A stretch of 64,000 bases of DNA. It comes from Liopterus haemorrhoidalis. Taxonomy: Eukaryota > Arthropoda > Insecta > Coleoptera > Dytiscidae. The position numbers were made by a program, and so were the translations under genes. The stretch is from assembly GCA_963971575.1 (NCBI GenBank), contig OZ020625.1:26003253-26067252 (forward strand), written 5' to 3'. Within the stretch, counting starts at the first letter, position 1, and each line of letters opens with the position of its first letter. The notes beneath the pieces are model-generated. The model worked only from the letters and a program-made list of their open reading frames with translations, searched no databases and was not told where the DNA came from. Below, piece after piece: positions 11,431 through 22,264 of the stretch.

Positions 11431-11989
11431 TATTTTCAATTTTGTATTTATTATCGCATATCTTCAAAATTCCTGTTATTGTGTGTGGGTTTGTAATGCA
11501 CAAGTTTGTAGGCATAATGCATAAATCTTTATGAATTCTCTGTTTTTTTCAGTGACTCCACACAATATTATATGCCCAGCATTGTAGATTTGTACCCCTT
11601 GGTAAACAACACGGGAATTATTATTTCCCCCAATATAGTTAAAATAATCGACAATGGAAAACCGCCATAACTTAAAACCAGATCACAAAATGTAGTATTT
11701 TAGATGTTTACAATTAATGTCACTTCACAAAATCAGAAAATTCCAAACAATTATTTATTTTTTGTCGTTTTTTGATACACTTTTCGCTATTATTTACTAG
11801 TAAATGTCAAGTGGTATCTGATTTAGAATGGTTTTAAAAAAATCCGCGTGGCGCTACGATCTTAAAATTTTTCCCCTATACACAGCGCCGTAACTAGACA
11901 GGGGAACAGGGATCCAGGCCAAGGGCCCAGATCGAAAGGGGAGGGGGCATGAAGGAAAAAATTGACATAATAATATTGTATTTGAGTGA

Positions 11990-12180
11990 GCACCTTTTTT
12001 TAGGTCATCACTTGGATTTTAAAAGAGAGGCTCTTTTTCACTTCCCTGAGTCACTTCCAAAATCCGAGTGCTGAACTAAAAAACAAGTTCCACCCTTCGA
12101 AAATAATAAGTGATGACCTAAAAAAAAAGTCTTCACTTTTTAAAAGCTAAAAAAAAGCTCATGAGTGCTAGGATTTAAAT
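11990..12180. repeat. T-run minisatellite-like block, partly inverted
   Basis: Contains aggtcatcacttggatttta and, 100 bp later, its complement near aaataataagtgatgaccta, so the block folds back on itself. The unit is related to the arrays at 1-190, 6110-6220, 44490-44590 and 53950-54145. Confidence 0.6.
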
Positions 12181-12192
12181 GTATTCCTTAAA

Positions 12193-12960
12193 AAATTGAT
12201 GTGAAGTGTGAAGTTTCACACATTTCAGGGTTTAGCAGGTATATAATAAGTGAATGCGGCATGCTGAGTATGTAGCACAAATTTTTCTTTGCAGTAATCA
12301 CGGCAAAATGAACGATTTTTAAAATAATTTATCGTCTGTTAATCTAAAGCCTGTAATACATGATGCGATTTCTCGTTTTGAATCTCGTACGATTTATCGT
12401 ACGATAATTATTCCTAACGGTATCGGTCACGTGACTATGCGCAATAATCTACTGCGTCGATATCTGTTCATTTCTATACAATATTTTAGGTCTGGAGCAT
12501 AAATATTGGATGGTTTTCAATATCGTACAAGATCTCGTACGAAAATCCTGTAGTACACGATACAATAATTCTTGTACGATAAATCGTACGAGATTCAAAA
12601 CGAGAAATCGCATCATGTATTACAGGCTTAAGAGCTTTAAAAACAAATTTTATGTTAAAATATTTTTTTGTTAATTTTAATTCGAATACCTAATACCATT
12701 ATTTAGGTTTCTAAATATGTATAGTATTTTTTATATAGCAAGGTTCATTAAGATTTTGAAATTTGCGCCTATGGCTTCCATTGGTTGTCATATGCTCCGC
12801 CCCTTTGGTTTCGTATACATGACACATAGAATGAAAATATAATTTCAGCAATCCAACTGGTTATTATATTTACGCTCTTAAAAAATAAATGTAACATTTG
12901 CCAAAATATAACTAGAATTATGACAAAATAATTTAAACAAAATAAAAATAATAATTGAGA
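12193..12960 (-). mobile_element. family A 3' part (A8), interrupted and fused to family B
   Basis: Reverse orientation, starting with the 3' hairpin and sub-terminal repeat. The part next to the hairpin matches copy A3's variant. It is split by a MITE (12348-12628) and stops at 12960, where family B begins in the same orientation without a gap. The tRNA-like module and 5' half are missing. Confidence 0.6.
12348..12628. mobile_element. PIF/Harbinger-like MITE, long terminal repeats
   Basis: About 58 bp terminal repeats, starting AGCCTGTAATACATGATGCG, with TAA duplicated on both sides (12345-12347 and 12629-12631). Inserted in a family A element. Contains repeated palindromic CGTACG. Confidence 0.9.
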
Positions 12961-13792
12961 CTTAAAACAGAAATTATTCGAAATTTTTCGTTTTATCAAA
13001 AAACGTCTCAAATAAAATTTATTAGTTATTGCTTTTATAGCAACTTTTGTTAAATATTTTTTTTCGAAATATTTTTCTGTTATGAAATATACACAAAAAT
13101 CTTAAAATCGACACGAGTAAACTCCCATTTTTAGCCAACCGATTTTTACCAAAAGTTGATCAACTCGTGCCATTGATGGCATAAGCTTAAATATGAAGTT
13201 TCATAAAAATCCTTTCAGCTGAATTTGCTCTGCACGTGTACACAGACAGAAGGACAAACAGACGGACAGACGGACGGACAGACAGACGGAAGGACATACA
13301 GACCGACAGACATTATGCTAAAAATAGTCAAAACGTTATGTAGGGACCTCAGTTCGTGGAAATCCATCGAAATCTCGAAATGTCAAAATCGGTATGATCA
13401 CAATACCTCCCTTATACCGTGTGATCATAATTTCTTGTCAATTACATAACAGTAAACAATGAGCTTAAAAATATCAAAACTGTGTTCTATCTCTTATCTA
13501 AAAATTCCAATTTAACAAAGAACCAATCAGTAACGATATTGTATTGATAGCTTCATGTTGTTCGTTAACACAATGGCGTGTAGAGAAAAAGTAGTGGTTT
13601 TTGTTAAGATATATTATTGTTTTTTTCGTAATTATTGTTGTTGTTGACATTATTGTTATTAAGATTGTAATTGGAAGACGATTGTTGATCGAGGTTAGCT
13701 CTTAGAGGTAAGTGAAATATTGAACATACATAACCCAATATAAAAATCGAATCTACGTCTATGTTTGCATGTCCTTGGAAATAAATTTGATA

Positions 13793-14800
13793 AAGGATTC
13801 CACACACCAAAGCGGCCGCGGTGGCGGCCACGGTAGCGGCCACGGTAGCGATACGACTAGCGATCAGGTCTCCTCACACTAACGCGGTGGGAGTGGCGGT
13901 AGCGCTAGCGATCAGTTATTGAATCACGGTATATAGTTGTATGATAATATTGATTGCGAGAATACAATAGAATAATTAATTGTATGTAGAGGAAAAATAA
14001 TAATCTACTTACAGTCTGTTTCAAACGGTTAGGCGGAACTAAATGGGAATTTCGTTCTTTTAGGTTGTCACGAAAAGGGACCTTGCTTGGGTTATTTCAT
14101 TTTTCACGTTGGAATGTCAAAATTTAAAATTCCAACAATGAAACCATGGAAACGAATGACATATGTCAAACTTAAATTGATTTTCTTACATATTTTAATG
14201 ACAAAAAATAAATAAATGGGATATTTGTATTAAGAATGACACAAAAAATCAAAATATAAAGAAAATGACATTTTAAAATGATATTAACCTTAACCAAAAA
14301 ATGTTTGTTGCAAGTATGATTTACAAAGCTTAAACAAAATGGCTGAAAAGCATGACTTAAACGATGAAAGTAACTAGATTGCAAAATCTAGTTCCGCCTA
14401 ACCGTTTAGAACAGACTTTACTATCAATTTCCAAAACTTTTCCTATTTCGTTCCACACTTTATTTGTTTTCCTAATATTCTTGTAATCAGGATGTGCTAA
14501 GTCATACAAAATTAAATGATCCTTTACTGATCTATGATTTTTTCTGTTAAATTATCTATTTTCGACATTATTTTCTTAAATATATTCACTCTGTGGTATA
14601 TAAACAATGAATATCGCGCGGCCTAACGCAACTTGTCGAGTTTGGCCGCCAGTGTTTGTTGATCGCTAGACTGAACGCTGCAGTCGGTGGCGTTCTCAGA
14701 TAGCGGAACGCTTGTATGTGCGTGGTCTCATTGTATTGTATAGGTTGCGTTAGGCCGCTGCATTATCGCCACCGCGGCCGCTTTGGTGTGTGGAATCCTT
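13793..14800. mobile_element. GC-rich-TIR element, nested
   Basis: Terminal repeats of about 35 bp, AAGGATTCCACACACCAAAG then GCGGCCGCGGTGGCG, flanked by TA. Sub-terminal runs of GCGGCCACGGTAGCG stand out in base composition from the AT-rich surroundings. Interrupted by a family E MITE. Confidence 0.75.
14012..14418. mobile_element. family E MITE, copy E1
   Basis: Ends CAGTCTGTTTCAAACGGTTA and complement, flanked by TA. The innermost of four nested elements. Family E also contains GGCGGAACTAAATGGGAATT near one end and ctagttccgcc near the other. Confidence 0.9.
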
Positions 14801-14882
14801 TACAAAATGTTTCTGTCAACTATTGCATAACTGACAAGAAATTATGACCGCTCTGTATATGTTGACGGTCGGTAAAAAACAA

Positions 14883-15482
14883 AACTCCCGTTTAGTTCCC
14901 CTTAAACTAAAGAAATGAACAATAAAACTCAAAACCCTCCTGTAGGGTAATGGATCAGAGAAAGACTTAAACTCTCTCTAATATTTTATAATTTACCTGC
15001 AAGTTGATTTTCTTTCCATGAGTGCGTGTACTGACAGTGAGATATTTAGTTTATTCAAGCCTTCTTAGATAATTATCATTACATTAAATAATTATTTTAT
15101 AAATATTTATTTACTGTAGCTTTATGTGTAGTATTACTCTAAATTACCCGCAATTGAAATATATAAATAATTTAATAATTAACTTTAATTACATTTCTCA
15201 GTATGGGTAATAAATTTGAAATTGAAAATTTCATACTTTAATTGCACATTTTTTACGTGCAATTTTAACATCTCTGCAATAATTGCATGAAAAAATTTTA
15301 ACAAATAACTTTGTAAATTTATAATATTGAGAATTGACATTACCTCTATCTCCAAATAAAAATATCTAAATAAAAAAATATCTCTAAAATAAACTGTGTG
15401 GACAATAATGGTGGTTTGATCGAACATTTGTAATAGTTTTTTTTTTTTTGAAAAATAGTCAAATAGATATTTTGTTTCTTTT
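14883..15482. other. unassigned sequence
   Basis: AT-rich; no gene or repeat recognised. Confidence 0.5.
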
Positions 15483-15530
15483 TAGGGTTTTGTAGGTATG
15501 ACCAAAAAACCCTTATACCGTCATTTTGTC

Positions 15531-15569
<39 letters not shown>

Positions 15570-16412
15570 CGGTAAAAATTGTAGCCAAACGGCTAAACCT
15601 AGAGAGTTGAAATTTGGCATGCTTATACAACTCTTTGACCCGCACATAGGAAAAATACTAAAACATCTAAAAAACATACCCCCCTAAAAATATAAACAAA
15701 TATGTGCTCATCGAAAACAAAAATATTTTTTTAAAATTATGAGTAGGGTATCAAATGAAAGCCTTTAGTACGTGGATTAACGATCAAATTTTTATTTTTG
15801 CAAAATAAATTATTTTGATGCGATTTTTGCCAAAATTGTGCAAAAAAATTTTTGTCCCACACCCTGTAGCCCAGATGGTTTAAACTAAAAATCTAAAAAA
15901 ATTCTAAGTAATGTATATTGGTGTGAACCGAAATAGTACAACAGGAATTTTTGATCAATTATGTTTTCGGAAAATAACGCATTTTTTGTGGTTTTTGGTT
16001 CACAAAGTACAAAAGTTATACCAATGTAAGACACTCACATGCAAGGCGTACGATAGCGTTATTAGCGTTAGAGCACTGGTGTCGTAAGCTAAAACTCGCT
16101 GGTAAACGAAGGGTTTCGAGTTCGAGTACGGAGTGAATTTAATTTTTTCTGTTTTTATTTTGCATTTTTATTATGTTGAAATTATTTTGTCAAAATTCTA
16201 GTTATATTTTGACAAATGTTGTATTTAATTTTTAAGAGTGTAAATTTAATAATTATCTGATTAACAGACGATAAATTATTTTAAAAATATCGTTCATTTT
16301 GCCGTGATAACTACAAAGTAAAATTTGTCCTACACACTCAGCATACCGCCTTCACTTATTATATACCTGCGAAACCCTGAAATGTGTGAATATTCACACT
16401 TCACATCAATTT
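15483..16412 (+). mobile_element. family A Helentron-like element, copy A3
   Basis: Start motif, (GTCT)n at 15531-15568, family body, and 3' sub-terminal repeat ACCTGCGAAACCCTGAAAT with hairpin (16366-16410). The segment before the 3' end (16255-16350) is a variant shared only with A8. Confidence 0.7.
16055..16132 (+). other. tRNA-Thr(CGT)-like module in A3
   Basis: TTAGAGCACTGGTGTCGTAA closely follows the D-arm and anticodon arm of tRNA-Thr with a CGT anticodon (AGAGCACTGGTCTCGTAA in typical genes). A B-box-like GAGTTCGAGTACG lies at the end. About 15 extra bases sit in the variable region, so it is degenerate. Confidence 0.45.
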
Positions 16413-16906
16413 TTTTATTGTTTTCAAAGCTTGCTACGATCAACTTTGTAAAATTTATGTTGATTATTATTTTGTAAATAAATGGTCGCCATTTTGAAAT
16501 GGTTAACATAAAAATATGATTTTTTGGTGTCATTGTAAAGCTAATTTAATGTACTTTTAGGAAAAAAATATAAAATTATCGATTCCCTATGCTAGATCAA
16601 AAGTTGACTTCACTTCCGGTGAAACTGGAAGTGCCTCAGAATTCTTATAGTAACCTTTAGATGGGCCTTTTTGTCTAGTTTAACTTTTGTTCTGAAGATT
16701 TTTTGTATCTTTACAAATAAAGGAGATTTTCGGGGTGCCCCGTTTCAAACAAACACCCTGTATATGGCAACACTGTTGACAGACCCATATAATTTCTGGA
16801 TAGTACCAACCTTCAAACGATACGTGTGAAAATTTCATGACATTCTGACTTTTAGTTTAGAGGTTACAATGGTTTTAGTGACTCCAGTTTTGTAATTTTC
16901 AAAAGA
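16413..16906. other. unassigned; contains ACACCCTGTATA end-like motif
   Basis: At 16750-16766 the text AACACCCTGTATATGG resembles the end motif of many insect transposons, but no partner end was found. Confidence 0.35.
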
Positions 16907-17180
16907 ATGGATAAAAAAGAATTTCGTGTGTTGATTAAACATTGTTTTTTGATGGGAAAAAATACTGTTGAAGCCAGTGGCTTGATAAGCGTTATAGAGA
17001 CTACACCAGGCAAATCAACTATTACTGATTGGTATGCTGAATTTAAATTAATTAATTAATTATAATTTTTTTAATTTTAGGTGCGTTGGAATGAATGTAT
17101 CACTCTTGAAGGAGAGTATGTTGATGAATTAAGACGAATTTCTAAAAAAAAAAAAATGTTTTTCTTAGTTAGACCAGAGA
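16907..17180 (+). pseudogene. mariner transposase, internally deleted
   Basis: ATG 16907 opens MDKKEFRVLIKHCFLMGKNT, the classic N-terminal helix-turn-helix start of DD34D mariner transposases, continuing to STITDWYAEFKL. After about 35 AT-rich bases comes VRWNECITLEGEYVDE (17080-17130), which looks like the mariner C-terminus (RW-x2-C-x2-L-x-G-x-Y). All catalytic residues are deleted. Confidence 0.75.
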
Positions 17181-17184
17181 CTTA

Positions 17185-18107
17185 TGGTTGGTTTATATAC
17201 GGAACAAGAATATGGAATGGGAAATAAGAATAGTACACAAGAATAAAAATATGAAACCGTTTATATCGGACATAACATTTCGTCGCTGCGCCTGCGTACT
17301 TGCGTTGGCCTGTGTTTAACGGTTGTCGTTTGTCAGGTTGTTGTGTTTAATATAACCTTTAAAAAAAATTCGTTTTCAGTAATATGGATTTAAAAGATTT
17401 TGTAAATTTCTTTGCTTGTGTTTCACACATTATATTGTTGTTTCCAACCTTCTGATCACAGCTGGAAAACATCTGTTGGACAAATTTTATTACGGCCGAC
17501 ATTTTGACCATTGTGCGCATGCTTATCGTCTCTTATTCTTGGAATAAGAATAAAATGTTAAATGTTACCAACTTTTCTTATGTTTACAGTCTGTTTCAAA
17601 CGCTTAGGCGGAACTAAATGGGAATTTCGTTCTTTTAGGTTGTCACTACAAGGGACCTTGCTTGGGTTATTTCATTTTTCACGTTGCAATGTCAAAATTT
17701 AAAATTACAACAATGAAACCATGGAAACGAATAACCTATGTCAAAATTAAATTATTTTTTTAATGTATTTTAATGACAAAAAAATTAATAAATGGGAAAT
17801 TTGTATTAAGAATGACACAAAAAATCAAAATATAAAGAAAATGACAATTTAAAATGATATTAACCTTAACAAAAAATGTGTATTGTAAGTATGATTTACA
17901 AAGCTTAAACAAAACGGTCGAAAAGCACGATTTAAACGATGAAAGTAACTAGATTGCAAAATTTAGTTCCGCTTAACCGTTTGGAACAGACTTGTAAGTT
18001 AAATTTCATTCCTGCATAAACCGATATACGGCGCAGCCATGTTTTAACATCTTGTGTACTATTCTTATTTCCTATTCCTTATTCTTGTTCCGTATATAAA
18101 CCAACCA
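17185..18107. mobile_element. PIF/Harbinger-like element with 57 bp terminal repeats
   Basis: Ends TGGTTGGTTTATATACGGAA and complement, about 57 bp with a few mismatches, flanked by TTA (17182-17184 and 18108-18110). Inserted in the deleted mariner. Interrupted by family E copy E2. No coding sequence. Confidence 0.85.
17587..17994. mobile_element. family E MITE, copy E2
   Basis: CAGTCTGTTTCAAACGCTTA to the complementary end, TA on both sides (17585-17586 and 17995-17996). Confidence 0.9.
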
Positions 18108-18740
18108 TTATTGAGCGACGTGGTATGTGTACATGGAAAAATAGCGAAAAAGCCTTTTGAAAAAAAATTCGAGATGAGGCCTTTTCGAAATTTGTGATTC
18201 AACTAATCACTGCACGAAACTATTTTTTTTCTATTGTTCGAAAATGACAAAAGTTGTTTGCTTTGCGCACGACATCTGTGGCTACTAGCGCTATCAGAAC
18301 AAGATGACGGACTTTTACAATGACTCAAAACAGATAAACGGCTTAATATTCTTTTTGGGTTTAATAAAACAGTTTAGTACACGAGCGGAGCGAATCAATT
18401 ATTTATACCGCTTCGCTTACTCATAAATAATTCTTTGTATTGACCTTGGTAACAGAATGACATTGTAGCTCTTAAAATGTTAATGTAAGATTCCACACGA
18501 TTTCATAATTTTATTACAAATTTTATAGGACAGTTTAAATAATTTTAACATGATTTTTTGCAAATTTTACAAATTTATATGTAAGTAAAAACAAGGATAA
18601 GACGCCAAAGGATCTATGACGCCAGTGATTTTTAATTGGTCAATATATGTTCACAATAATATAGAGCAGTTTTTCTCAACCGGTGGTCCGCGGACTTTCA
18701 GGAGTTCGTGGGTTTATAGGTTGACGAACACCTCAATGTT
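18108..18740. other. unassigned sequence
   Basis: Possible continuation of the interrupted mariner for the first few tens of bases (GAGCGACGTGG). Otherwise nothing recognised. Confidence 0.4.
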
Positions 18741-18863
18741 TAAAAATTGATGTGAAGTATGAATTTTCACACATTTTAGGGTTTTGTAGGTATTTAGTAA
18801 CTGAATGATGATTATTTGGGATGCCAAAAAAAATTTTATGTCAAAATATTTTTTATTAATATA
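18741..18863 (-). mobile_element. family A 3'-end fragment
   Basis: TGATGTGAAGTATGAATTTTC hairpin arm, sub-terminal repeat and about 80 bp of body. It abuts the reverse-transcriptase fragment of the left arm. Confidence 0.65.
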
Positions 18864-18868
18864 GGATA

Positions 18869-19095
18869 TTAATCTAAGATGAATTTTAGGTCAAATAGGA
18901 TATCTGACATATTTATGTTAAATAGAGTTGGTCCAATTACTGAGCCTTGCGGGACAGATGCATTTATTTTTGTTATCTCTGATAATTCATTATTTACTTT
19001 AGCCACAAACGTTCCGTTAGTTAAAAAGGAGATGATAATTTTGAAAAGATAGGCTGTCATATTTATAATAAATAATTTAAAATAACAAATAAAAA
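18869..19095 (-). pseudogene. LINE reverse-transcriptase fragment (left arm)
   Basis: Minus strand reads TFVAKVNNELSEITKINASV then PQGSVIGPTLFNINMSDI. The VPQGS-V-x-GP-x-LF block is the conserved RT segment of Jockey-group LINEs, lying between the first and second catalytic aspartate regions. Only about 60 residues are present. Confidence 0.75.
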
Positions 19096-19096
19096 T

Positions 19097-19674
19097 TGAT
19101 TTGAAGTGTGAATTTTCACACATTTCAGGGTTTTGCAGGTATTTAGTAAGTGAATGATGATTATTTTGGATGCGAAAACAAATTTTATATTAAAATATTT
19201 TTTTGTTAATTTTAATTCGAACGCCTAATACCATTATTTAGGTTTCTAAATATGTGCAGTATTTTTTTTTATATAGCAAGGTTCATTTGGAAATTGCACC
19301 TATGGCTTCCATTGGTTGCTTAAATCATAAGCTCCGCCCTCTGATTTCGTCAAATATAGAATTAAATTATAACTTCAACACTTCCCGCTGGTTATTATTA
19401 AATTTACGCATTTAAAAATTAAATGCAACATTTACCAAAATATAACTAGAATTTTGACAAAATAATTTAAACAAAATAAAAATGAAAAAAAAAAACAAAA
19501 AATAAAATTAACAGGATTCGAACTCTAGTGTGCAAATTACAATGCGCACAAAACCAACTACGCTACTAGAGCTACTAATCTAGTGTGTTACATAGCGAAT
19601 TAAATATTTAACATATTTTCGTTAAAAACACAAAAAATGCGTTATTTTCCGAAAACATATAATTAATGAAATAT
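19097..19674 (-). mobile_element. family A 3' half, copy A4
   Basis: Starts with the 3' hairpin, runs through the tRNA-like module and stops near GAAAACATATAATT. The 5' half is missing. Confidence 0.65.
19512..19583 (-). other. tRNA-Thr(TGT)-like module in A4
   Basis: Minus strand: perfect A box TAGCGTAGTTGG, anticodon arm GTGCGCATTGTAATTTGCAC with loop TTGTAAT (anticodon TGT), B box GAGTTCGAATCCT. This is the best preserved tRNA-like module of the family and clearly not Glu-type. Confidence 0.5.
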
Positions 19675-19709
19675 TTGTTTTATAATCACATCAAAATTCA
19701 CAGTTTTTA

Positions 19710-20770
19710 GGGTTTTGTAGGTATGATCAAAAAACCCTTATACCGTAATTTTGTCGTCTGTCTGTCTGTTCGGTAAAAATTGTAGCCAAACGGCTAAACC
19801 TAGAGAGTTGAAATTTGACATGCTTATACAACTCTTTGACCCGCACATAGGAAAAATACTAAAACATCTAAAAAACATATCCCCCTAAAAATATAAACAA
19901 ATATGTGCTCATCGGAAAAAAATGTATTTTTTTTAAATTCTGTGTAGGGTATCATATGAAAGCCCTTGGTACGTGGATTAACGATCAAATTTTTATTTTT
20001 GCAAAATAAATTATTTTTAACCGATTTTTGCCAAAATTGTGCAAAGAAAATTTTGTCCCACACGCTGTAGCCCAGATGGTTTAAACTAAAAATCTGAAAA
20101 AATTCTAAGTAATGTACATTGGTGTAAACCGGAATAGTACAACAGGAATTTTTCTGTTGTACTATTCCGGATCAGATTATGTTTTTGAAAAAAAAAAACG
20201 CATTTGTGATTTTTGGCTAATAATGTACACAAGTTATAGCTTTGTAACACGCTACACTGGAACGTGTATGCTGGTGTAGTAGTTTTTGACGCTGGTTTTT
20301 CACCCAAGTAACTCGATCCGAAAGGGATCGAACCCTGCGAGAATAGACAATATTATTTTTTGTTCTTTTTTTTTAATATTTATATTGTTTAAATTATTTT
20401 TTCAAAATTCTAGTTATATTTTGCAAATGTTGCATTTATTTTTAAAAGCGTAAATTTAATAACCAGTGGAAATTGTTTAAATTATAATTTAATTCTGTTT
20501 CAATGTACACGAAATCAGAGGGGCGGAACTTATAACAACCAATGGAAGCCATAGGCGCAATTTTTAAAATTATTAATGAACCTTGCCATATAAAAAAAAA
20601 AATACTGCACATATTTAGAAACCTAAATAATGGTATTAGGCGTTCGAATTAAAATTAACAAAAAAATATTTTAATATAAAATTTGTTTTCGCATCCAAAA
20701 TAATCATCATTCACTTACTAAATACCTGCAAAACCCTGAAATGTGTGAAAATTCACACTTCAAATCAATT
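19710..20770 (+). mobile_element. family A Helentron-like element, copy A5
   Basis: Complete: start motif, short (GTCT)n (19755-19768), body, tRNA-like module, 3' sub-terminal repeat and hairpin. A small inverted copy of GTACAACAGGAA lies at 20135-20165. Confidence 0.7.
20268..20342 (+). other. tRNA-Glu-like module in A5
   Basis: A-box-like CTGGTGTAGTAG, GCTGGTTTTTCACCCAAG anticodon arm, and B-box-like GGGATCGAACCCTGC with a perfect five-pair T stem. Confidence 0.55.
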
Positions 20771-20994
20771 TTTATTTGTTATTTTAAATTATTTATTATA
20801 AATATGCCAGCCTATCTTGTCAAAATTATCATCTCCTTTGTAACTAACAGAACGTTTGTGGCTAAAGTAAATAATGAACTATCACAGATAACAAAAATAA
20901 ATGCATCTGTCCCGCAAGGCTCAGTAATTGGACCAACTCTATTTAACATATATATGTCAGATATCCCATTGGACCTAAAATTCATCTTAGATTA
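20771..20994 (+). pseudogene. LINE reverse-transcriptase fragment (right arm)
   Basis: Plus-strand twin of 18869-19095: TFVAKVNNELSQITKINASV then PQGSVIGPTLFNIYMSDI. It follows the family A 3' hairpin directly, as in the other arm. The open frame starting in the hairpin (20741) is an artefact of the fusion. Confidence 0.75.
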
Positions 20995-21084
20995 ATACCC
21001 TATATTAATCCATATCCTATTAATTTTACCAGAATTAGCGTTTGGATTTCGCGGTTAAACGGAACATCCAGTAAATATATTCCA

Positions 21085-21730
21085 CTATGGGTACATTCGA
21101 TTTGACGCTCCGAGCGTTCCGAGCACGTTCTGTACACTCAAACGTGTTCGATTTGACGCTCGGAGTACACTCAATTGCATTCGTTTTGCGATCGAGCGAG
21201 CATTTAGAGTGCGCTCTATGTGTTCGGGGTTTTAAGACCGAGCCTTTGGAGTATGACGTAAAAAAGTGGGGGAACGGCGGGAAAGAAATGAAAGTTTAAA
21301 ATTAAATTATAAATAAAGTAAAATTAATAGCCTTAGACAAATAATATTGTTATTTGTCTATGGCTACAGAGTACGGCCATTTTATGTATTTGTGACGTTC
21401 TGTAAACAGCAAAAAAATTATTAAAATACACCATGCATAAAATTAAAATGGAAAAAATTCATTAAATTAATTCATTAATTATTATTTAATTTTTAATTAA
21501 TTTTATTTCATCATTGAAAAAAAATCAAGGAAAAACCGAGGTACATAATTTTGATTCATGACTGACGTGAACTAATCTGAGATTAAAAACGCCGCCTAAA
21601 ATTGTAGGGTTAGATTTTATAAACATAACGTCACAAGAACGCTCGCTCCGTTAGTGCTCTATTCATGACGTCACCATCAACTGTTCGCTCAGCGCTCGCT
21701 CTACTCTGTACAACTCGAATGCACCCTATG
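21085..21730. mobile_element. TIR element with GAGCG-rich ends
   Basis: Ends CTATGGGTACATTCGA and TCGAATGCACCCTATG pair with a few mismatches. Both flanks are rich in GCTCG/CGAGC. No clear target duplication and no coding sequence. Confidence 0.55.
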
Positions 21731-22264
21731 ATGTTCATGTTTTTTCACAAGCTTTGTTGAAAATTAAAACTTAAAGTTTATGACTGTATATTTTTATAAG
21801 AGTGCTTTCGGATATTCTTCCTGATTTTGTGTCAAATCAACTTGGTTAGTTTGTGATAAATATTGTTTATATAGGTCATGCGACAGCTTATAGCTGTCGG
21901 GGATAATTCGATTGCTTTGTAATTTGACGGCAAGTGACGTGGCGCTGCCCGATATCAGCCGACCAGCCCCGGGCTCATTGCAAATAACCAACTACTAGCA
22001 GATTCACGCCTTCATTAACCACGTTAAACTGCATCTGCCAACCTTAATAATTCACAGAAATAACCACATTTTATTTAAAGAATATTTATTTAACTTAAAG
22101 CATATACAGGTGAACTGATTTTGTATGTTATAATATACAAAAACAAATGATTTTAACTTGAGTTAGGGATAGGGTTGCCACCTCTTCGGATCTGACCCGG
22201 AGGTTCCGGGTTTTACAGGTTTGTGTCCGTATTTCTCCGGGTCACGCGAAATATAAACATCCAT
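21731..22264. other. unassigned sequence
   Basis: Possible transposon end, AGGGTTGCCACCTC, near 22162 without a partner. Otherwise nothing recognised. Confidence 0.4.

Larger units (their letters stand above)
13417..14855. mobile_element. TA-target TIR element inserted in B1
   Basis: Terminal repeats share TCATAATTTCTTGTCA about 9 bases in from each end and continue for about 40 bp with mismatches. TA is duplicated (13415-13416 and 14856-14857), as in the Tc1/mariner group. No transposase seen. Itself interrupted by the GC-rich element at 13793. Confidence 0.75.
12961..14882 (-). mobile_element. family B Helentron-like element, copy B1, with three nested elements
   Basis: Reverse orientation. 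The 12961-13414 part includes the conserved GATCAACTCGTGCCATTGAT, a (CAGA/CGGA)n tract at 13245-13310 and GGTATGATCACAATACCTCC. It resumes at 14858 with GTTGACGGTCGGTAAAAA, the 5' end of the family. Everything between is inserted at the TATATA of the leader. Confidence 0.7.
18857..21010. repeat. inverted duplication, arms of about 0.8 kb
   Basis: Left arm 18857-19674: RT fragment on the minus strand plus the 3' half of a family A element. Right arm about 20205-21010: the 3' half of A5 plus the same RT fragment on the plus strand. Arms share the outer join ATAGGATATTAATCTAAG and its complement, and both change the family's CACATCAA to CAAATCAA, so they descend from one junction. Confidence 0.7.

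Noticed and set aside
19512..19583. Functional tRNA gene
   Set aside because: A and B boxes are present but acceptor and D/T stems do not close; treated as tRNA-derived transposon sequence.
20741..20995. 84-codon gene starting in the family A hairpin (and its twin on the minus strand at 18869-19123)
   Set aside because: Chimeric reading of the hairpin end plus a LINE fragment.
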